Source: an uncultured Clostridia bacterium (lineage in GTDB: Bacteria; Bacillota; Clostridia; Saccharofermentanales; DTU023). From it: a DNA stretch of 10,193 nucleotides. This document shows positions 6,071 to 10,193 of the stretch, one piece after another. The notes under the pieces are model-generated. The model did not search any database. It saw only the letters and a list, made by a program, of their open reading frames with translations, and had not been told where the DNA came from. The position numbers and the translations under genes are program-made. Location of the stretch: positions 1-10,193 of the forward strand of contig CAMYEY010000048.1 in NCBI GenBank assembly GCA_947254895.1, given 5' to 3'. Within the stretch, counting starts at the first letter, position 1, and every line of letters starts with the position of its first letter.

Positions 6071-6634
6071 ATGTCACTTATCAATGAAGTAGTTAATGAT
6101 TTTACCGTTCAAGCCTTTGAAAATGGCGAGTTTAGAGAAGTTACCGAGCGTGAGCTGGAAGGTCAATGGTCAGTATTTTTCTTCTATCCCGCAGACTTCA
6201 GCTTTGTTTGCCCAACAGAGTTAGAAGACCTGGCTAACCACTTTGAAGAGTTCAAAAAAATAGGCTGTAAGATCTATAGTGTTTCAACTGATAGTCATTT
6301 TGTCCACAAGGCATGGCATGATGCATCTGATAGAATCAAAAAGATTCAATATACTATGCTGGCAGATCCTACAGGTAATCTGTCTAGGGATTTTGATGTT
6401 CTGATCGAAGATTCTGGCATGGCTGAAAGAGGAACTTTCGTGATCAATCCTGAAAAAGAAATTGTGGCTTATGAAGTTGTTGCAGGTAATGTGGGCAGGG
6501 ACGCTAAGGAGCTTTTACGTAAAGTTAAGGCTCTGCAGTTTGTTCATGAGCATGGTGACGAGGTTTGCCCCGCTCACTGGCAACCAGGCGATGAGACCTT
6601 AAAGCCGTCTCTCGATTTGGTAGGCATGCTCTAA
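6071..6634 (+). CDS. ahpC: Alkyl hydroperoxide reductase subunit C (2-Cys peroxiredoxin)
   Basis: AhpC is a cytoplasmic typical 2-Cys peroxiredoxin that reduces hydrogen peroxide, organic hydroperoxides and peroxynitrite. The protein is 187 residues, the same as E. coli AhpC. The peroxidatic Cys47 lies in PADFSFVCPTEL, which fits the PxxxT/SxxC active site with Ser in place of the more common Thr. The resolving Cys166 lies in EVCPAHW near the C terminus, at the expected spacing, so the two should form an intersubunit disulfide that the AhpF homolog reduces. The conserved GTFVINPE strand and the WQPG segment are also present. I chose ATG 6071 because AAAGGAAG (6056-6063) is seven bases upstream and it gives the usual MSLIN start; an in-frame ATG at 6053 has no ribosome site. 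The next gene follows 22 bases after the stop codon, in one operon. Confidence 0.97.
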   Translation: MSLINEVVNDFTVQAFENGEFREVTERELEGQWSVFFFYPADFSFVCPTELEDLANHFEEFKKIGCKIYSVSTDSHFVHKAWHDASDRIKKIQYTMLADPTGNLSRDFDVLIEDSGMAERGTFVINPEKEIVAYEVVAGNVGRDAKELLRKVKALQFVHEHGDEVCPAHWQPGDETLKPSLDLVGML

Positions 6635-6656
6635 TATATTGGATAAGACAGTTATT

Positions 6657-8324
6657 ATGAATGTCAAAGACTTATACGATGCGATTATCGTAGGCGGCGG
6701 GCCAGCCGGACTGGCCGCCGCTATTTATCTTGGTCGTGCCCGTTATAGGGTTTTGGTAGTAGAAAAAGAAAATTTTGGTGGACAGATTAGAATTACCGAG
6801 GAGGTTGTCAATTATCCTGGTATCCTGGCCACAGATGGACCGACTTTGTCTGCTAATATGCGACAGCAGGCTCAAAACTTTGGTGCAGAGTTTACCTTGG
6901 CAGAAGTGCGTAAGATCAGTACGGATGGTGATCTGAAGCTCGTTGAGACTGATCGGGGTGTATTCAAATCTCTCGGACTTATCATTGCCTGTGGCGCAAG
7001 ACCCAGGCGGATAGGCTTTGCTGGTGAAAAAGAATTTCAAGGGCGCGGGGTAGCCTATTGTGCCACCTGCGATGGTGAGTTCTTTACCGGTAAAGAAATT
7101 TTGGTGATAGGTGGGGGCTTGGCTGCAGTTGAAGAAGCCGACTTCCTAACCAAGTACGCCAGCAAGGTGACAATCCTTGTGCGGAGAGACCAGTTTAGGG
7201 CGGAACGCTCTGCTGTTGAGAAAATTTTAGCTAATCCTAAGATAGAAGTTAAATTTAACCGTGAGTTAAAAGAGGTTTCAGGTCAGAAACAGATCGAGGA
7301 AGCCTTGATTTATAACAACAAGACGGGTGAGACATTTACCTTCAAGCCGGACAATGGTGATACCTTTGGGGTTTTTGTTTTAGCCGGCCGGGAGCCCGCT
7401 TCTGACTTGGTCAAGGACCTGGTGGAATTGAATAAAAGTGGCTATATTATTACTGATGCCAGCCAGCAGACTAGCCTGGAGGGTGTATTTGCAGCTGGTG
7501 ATATCTGCATTAAACCTTTGCGTCAAGTTGTAACCGCCGTTAGCGACGGTGCCATTGCTGCTACCGAACTTGAGAAGTACGCTGCCGGTCTCCACGATAA
7601 ATTAGGCCTCGTCCCGGAACAACCTAAAGTTGAGAAGGGTAACAGTGTTGCTAGCCAAGGCCAGACCCAACAGGCCCCTAGCTCTGCTCAAGCCCAGTCC
7701 GATTCTTTCCTGGACCAGGGAATTAGTGATCAACTAAGAGGACTGGCTGAACGCTTTACTAATGCTATTTGCCTCAAGGTTTATTCTGATACCAGGCCAA
7801 TTTCTCGAAGCTTAGAGAAAGCCATGCAGGAAATAGCGGAACTTAGTACTAAATTTAGCTATGCTAATGTTCCTGCTGACCAAGAAGCAGAGGTGCCTTT
7901 AGCTGAAAGACCCTGTGTGAGAATTTTAACAGCCGATGGATCCTTTACAGGACTTGCTTTTCACGGTGTACCCGGAGGACACGAGTTTCAATCTTTTGTC
8001 CTGGGCTTATATAATGCAGCTGGGCCAGGTCAGGCTTTGAGTGAAGATTTGGTCCAAGAAATTAAAGGATTAAAGGCTGCAAAAATGCAAATCATCGTCT
8101 CCTTGACATGCACCCAGTGTCCGGACCTCGTTGTGGCAGCCCAAAAAATAGCTAGTCTCAATCCGGAGATTACAGCAGATGTTTATGATGTGGCTCACTT
8201 TGAGGACTTGAGGGACACCTACGATGTGATGAGTGTACCTTGTCTGGTTTTCAATGATGGTGCTAAAGTAGACTTCGGTAAAAAATCAATCGATCAGCTC
8301 GTAACCATCTTGCGTGAGATGTAA
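6657..8324 (+). CDS. ahpF: AhpF homolog: TrxR-like flavoprotein with C-terminal AhpF-type thioredoxin folds
   Basis: A 555-residue FAD protein that probably reduces AhpC using NAD(P)H. Domain order is the reverse of classical AhpF. Residues 8-312 are thioredoxin-reductase-like: FAD-binding GGGPAG (13-18), redox-active CATC (135-138), nucleotide-binding GGGLAAVEEA (152-161) and the FAD motif GVFAAGDI (276-283). A Gln/Ser/Ala-rich linker (about 320-352) follows, then two thioredoxin folds like the AhpF N-terminal domain: one without cysteines (357-465) and one with CTQC (485-488) and a cis-proline site SVPC (526-529). This layout fits the TIGR03143 'AhpF homolog' family, found beside ahpC in genomes lacking standard ahpF. 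RRDQFRAE (176-183) resembles the NADPH-specific signature of TrxB rather than that of AhpF. The start at ATG 6657 gives the natural N terminus, but its ribosome site is weak, which suggests coupling to ahpC; a TTG at 6639 has none. Confidence 0.93.
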   Translation: MNVKDLYDAIIVGGGPAGLAAAIYLGRARYRVLVVEKENFGGQIRITEEVVNYPGILATDGPTLSANMRQQAQNFGAEFTLAEVRKISTDGDLKLVETDRGVFKSLGLIIACGARPRRIGFAGEKEFQGRGVAYCATCDGEFFTGKEILVIGGGLAAVEEADFLTKYASKVTILVRRDQFRAERSAVEKILANPKIEVKFNRELKEVSGQKQIEEALIYNNKTGETFTFKPDNGDTFGVFVLAGREPASDLVKDLVELNKSGYIITDASQQTSLEGVFAAGDICIKPLRQVVTAVSDGAIAATELEKYAAGLHDKLGLVPEQPKVEKGNSVASQGQTQQAPSSAQAQSDSFLDQGISDQLRGLAERFTNAICLKVYSDTRPISRSLEKAMQEIAELSTKFSYANVPADQEAEVPLAERPCVRILTADGSFTGLAFHGVPGGHEFQSFVLGLYNAAGPGQALSEDLVQEIKGLKAAKMQIIVSLTCTQCPDLVVAAQKIASLNPEITADVYDVAHFEDLRDTYDVMSVPCLVFNDGAKVDFGKKSIDQLVTILREM

Positions 8325-8355
8325 GAGACATTTTGATCGTATTGTGATTTGTTTC

Positions 8356-8391
8356 AAACAAGCCCGACTTTTTTAGTCAGGCTTGTTTTTT
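8356..8391 (+). terminator. Rho-independent terminator after ahpC-ahpF
   Basis: AAACAAGCC (8356-8364) pairs with GGCTTGTTT (8380-8388); after one C-A mismatch, GACT pairs with AGTC around a short T loop. A T run (8386-8391) follows. It lies 32 bases after the stop codon and closes the peroxide operon. Confidence 0.9.
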
Positions 8392-8420
8392 ATGGAAATG
8401 TTAATGGGTGCCTCCCGGCA

Positions 8421-8429
8421 TGCTATAAT
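8421..8429 (+). promoter_or_regulatory. Extended -10 promoter of the ACT/DUF711 operon
   Basis: TGCTATAAT is a perfect extended -10 element (TGN plus consensus TATAAT). The -35 region at 17 bases is TTAATG (8401-8406), a poor match, as is usual when an extended -10 is present. Transcription should begin near 8436. The leader then carries a tandem GAGCTAGT repeat (8449-8464). Confidence 0.65.
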
Positions 8430-8478
8430 AATAGGCAGTTTTAATTTTGAGCTAGTGAGCTAGTAAAGTGAGGGTAAG

Positions 8479-8766
8479 ATGAGTCAACATGTACATTACA
8501 ATGCGGTAATAACCGTTTTGGGTCGAGACCGGGTAGGCATAATTGCTTGTGTCAGCCAGGTACTTGCAGAGCTTCAAATCAATGTTTCAGACATATCTCA
8601 AACTATTCTTAATGATATGTTTACTATGATTATGCTAGTAGACTGCTCTGCCTCTGTTGACAGTATTGAGTCTATATCAGCGAGACTCAAGGAGCTAGGT
8701 CGTCAAGAAAAGCTTGAAATTACGATCCAACATAAGGATATATTTAATGCTATGCATAGGATCTAG
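8479..8766 (+). CDS. ACT domain protein, UPF0237 family
   Basis: A 95-residue protein made of one ACT domain with a short C-terminal extension. ACT domains are small ligand-binding, dimer-forming modules, often for amino acids, that usually control enzymes of amino-acid metabolism. The opening NAVITVLGRDRVGIIACVSQ has the typical first strand followed by the Gly-rich turn (DRVGI) where ligands bind; the second strand pair, INVSDISQTILNDMFTMIML, completes the fold. The protein resembles the UPF0237 family found in streptococci and clostridia. GAGG (8470-8473) lies five bases before the ATG. The UPF0210 gene follows after 34 bases, a conserved pairing that suggests the ACT protein binds or regulates its neighbour. 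The ligand and function are unknown. Confidence 0.9.
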   Translation: MSQHVHYNAVITVLGRDRVGIIACVSQVLAELQINVSDISQTILNDMFTMIMLVDCSASVDSIESISARLKELGRQEKLEITIQHKDIFNAMHRI

Positions 8767-8800
8767 GCCCTGAACTGTTTTTTGAAGGAAGGTTTGCTTT

Positions 8801-10162
8801 ATGTTTGAAAATTTTGAAATCCTTGAAACCATTAATATGTTTAGAAACCAGCACCTTGATGTTAGGACGATAACTATGGGGATAAACCTTCTGGATTGTG
8901 GTGCAGAATCTGCTAAGGTTGCTTGTCAGAGGATATACGACAAAATTTGCAGGCAAGCTGAAAATCTGGTCAAGGTAGCAGAAGATATAAGCAGCGAATA
9001 TGGTGTTCCCATTATTAATAAGAGGATTTCCGTTACACCGATATCTCTCGTGGCGGGATCCTGTCAAGACCTTGATCACTACCTAGCTTTTGCCCAAACG
9101 CTCGATCGGGCGGCAGAGCAGGTTGGGGTTAATTTTATCGGTGGATTTTCTGCTTTAGTCGAAAAGGGCTTTACAACATCAGATTTAAAATTAATCCGGT
9201 CTATACCTGTGTCCTTGGCTGAGACAGAAAGAGTCTGTGCATCCATAAACCTAGCTTCGACAAAGGCGGGGATTAACATGGATGCAGTCGCCCTGATGGG
9301 GGAGATTATTAAGGAAACAGCCGGTCTGACAGCGTCAACCGATGCCTATGGCTGTGCAAAACTTGTGGTTTTTGCTAATGCGCCTGATGATAATCCCTTC
9401 ATGGCCGGAGCCTTTACCGGGGTTGGGGAGCCGGAGTGTGCTATCAATGTTGGTGTGAGTGGCCCCGGTGTGGTACTAGCTGCCCTTAAGGAGGTAAGGG
9501 GTCAGCCCATTGATGCGGTTGCTGAGCGAATTAAGCAAATAGCATTTAAAATTACCAGAGTGGGTCAGCTGGTAGCTTCAGAAGCAGCTAGGCGTTTAGA
9601 CGTCAATTTTGGTACGATTGATTTATCACTTGCTCCTACACCGGTTGTAGGTGACTCCATCGCCAGGATAATTGAAGAAATTGGGGTAGAGAGTTGTGGT
9701 GCCTGGGGTACAACAGCAGCTTTGGCAATGTTGAATGATGCTGTGAAAAAGGGCGGGGTAATGGCCTCTTCCCATGTTGGCGGCCTCTCGGGAGCCTTTA
9801 TTCCGGTTAGTGAAGATGAAGGCATGATTGCAGCAGTCGAAGCCGGATCACTAAGTCTAGAAAAGTTGGAGGCTATGACCTGTGTATGCTCGGTGGGGAT
9901 TGATATGGTTGCCATACCTGGTGATACACCGGCAACAACGATTTCAGGCTTGTTAGCTGACGAGATGGCTGTTGGTGTCTTTAATAACAAGACGACAGCT
10001 GTCCGGGTTATTCCTGTGCCTGGTAAAAAATCTGGGGACAAGGTGGTTTACGGTGGCCTATGGGGAGAAGCTCCGATTATGGATATTTCAACTTTTGATT
10101 CCTCTCCAATTATTAGGCGGGGGGGTCGGATTCCTGCACCTTTACAGAGCCTCAGAAATTAA
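8801..10162 (+). CDS. UPF0210/DUF711 family protein ('PFL family protein')
   Basis: A 453-residue soluble protein of the UPF0210 (DUF711) family, at the family's usual length and complete in the window. Databases call it 'PFL family' because a streptococcal member has a fold resembling pyruvate formate-lyase; I see no glycyl-radical motif of the RVxGY type, so formate-lyase activity is not supported. Conserved family stretches are visible, including FIGGFSALVEKG near residue 112, AINLASTKAGINMDAV near 148, and ANAPDDNPFMAGAFTGVGEPE followed by INVGVSGPGVV around 190-225. It is rich in Gly and Ala with several scattered Cys residues. AAGGAAGG (8785-8792) lies eight bases before the ATG, a strong ribosome site. 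It is co-transcribed with the ACT protein, which may act as its regulatory partner. Its biochemical role is unknown. Confidence 0.92.
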   Translation: MFENFEILETINMFRNQHLDVRTITMGINLLDCGAESAKVACQRIYDKICRQAENLVKVAEDISSEYGVPIINKRISVTPISLVAGSCQDLDHYLAFAQTLDRAAEQVGVNFIGGFSALVEKGFTTSDLKLIRSIPVSLAETERVCASINLASTKAGINMDAVALMGEIIKETAGLTASTDAYGCAKLVVFANAPDDNPFMAGAFTGVGEPECAINVGVSGPGVVLAALKEVRGQPIDAVAERIKQIAFKITRVGQLVASEAARRLDVNFGTIDLSLAPTPVVGDSIARIIEEIGVESCGAWGTTAALAMLNDAVKKGGVMASSHVGGLSGAFIPVSEDEGMIAAVEAGSLSLEKLEAMTCVCSVGIDMVAIPGDTPATTISGLLADEMAVGVFNNKTTAVRVIPVPGKKSGDKVVYGGLWGEAPIMDISTFDSSPIIRRGGRIPAPLQSLRN

Positions 10163-10193
10163 CAGCTTTTAGGCGAACGGCTGGCTAACTCTT

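Noticed and set aside
6672..7040. Minus-strand open frame of 122 codons inside the AhpF homolog
   Set aside because: It is antisense to the FAD-binding domain of a clear gene and shows no family features.
9565..10041. Minus-strand open frame of 158 codons inside the DUF711 gene
   Set aside because: It lies wholly within a well-recognised gene and has the Pro/Ser/Thr-rich composition of an antisense shadow.
8801..10162. DUF711 protein as a true pyruvate formate-lyase
   Set aside because: No glycyl-radical motif near the C terminus is seen, and no activase gene lies beside it; the 'PFL' name reflects fold similarity.

Overview
The window looks like chromosomal DNA of a low-to-moderate-GC Bacillota (Firmicutes) bacterium. 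The signs are strong Shine-Dalgarno sites (GAGGAGG, AAGGAAGG, GGAGG), TTG/GTG/ATG starts, and a gene set typical of Clostridia and Lactobacillales: DUF969/DUF979/Pcp, an AhpF homolog of the TIGR03143 type beside AhpC, DUF1576, and the UPF0237-UPF0210 pair. The genus cannot be fixed from the sequence. No rRNA, tRNA, CRISPR array, insertion sequence or phage gene is visible.

Layout, left to right. (1) The 3' end of glmS (to 673) is followed by a 277-base non-coding stretch. (2) A putative M29/COG2309-type metalloprotein (951-1985) sits alone behind its own promoter. (3) A probable operon follows: two small polytopic membrane proteins (DUF969, 2113-2799; DUF979, 2811-3758), a strong intergenic hairpin, then pyroglutamyl peptidase pcp (3829-4470), closed by a clear terminator. 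(4) A DUF1576 membrane protein lies on the minus strand (5854-4583), convergent with pcp. (5) From a divergent promoter region, ahpC (6071-6634) and a TrxR-first, domain-swapped ahpF homolog (6657-8324) run rightward and end at a second clear terminator. (6) A small ACT-domain protein (8479-8766) and a UPF0210/DUF711 protein (8801-10162) form a final two-gene unit.

How the genes may work together. DUF969, DUF979 and Pcp probably form one module. The two membrane proteins look like the halves of a permease, and Pcp removes N-terminal pyroglutamate from peptides, so pyroglutamyl peptides or 5-oxoproline are plausible substrates; this is inference. The M29-like protein just upstream could add a second peptidase activity. 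AhpC and the AhpF homolog form a peroxide-detoxifying pair: the flavoprotein passes electrons from NAD(P)H through two CxxC centres to the peroxiredoxin. The ACT/DUF711 pair is widely conserved but has no established function.

Most worth a second look: the DUF969-DUF979-Pcp module with its 12-bp hairpin, the permuted AhpF with a TrxB-like NADPH-binding signature, the hairpin that would mask the first start of the M29-like gene, a gapless internal duplication in the DUF1576 protein, and a perfect palindrome in the DUF969 promoter. Nothing here is clearly a wholly new system.
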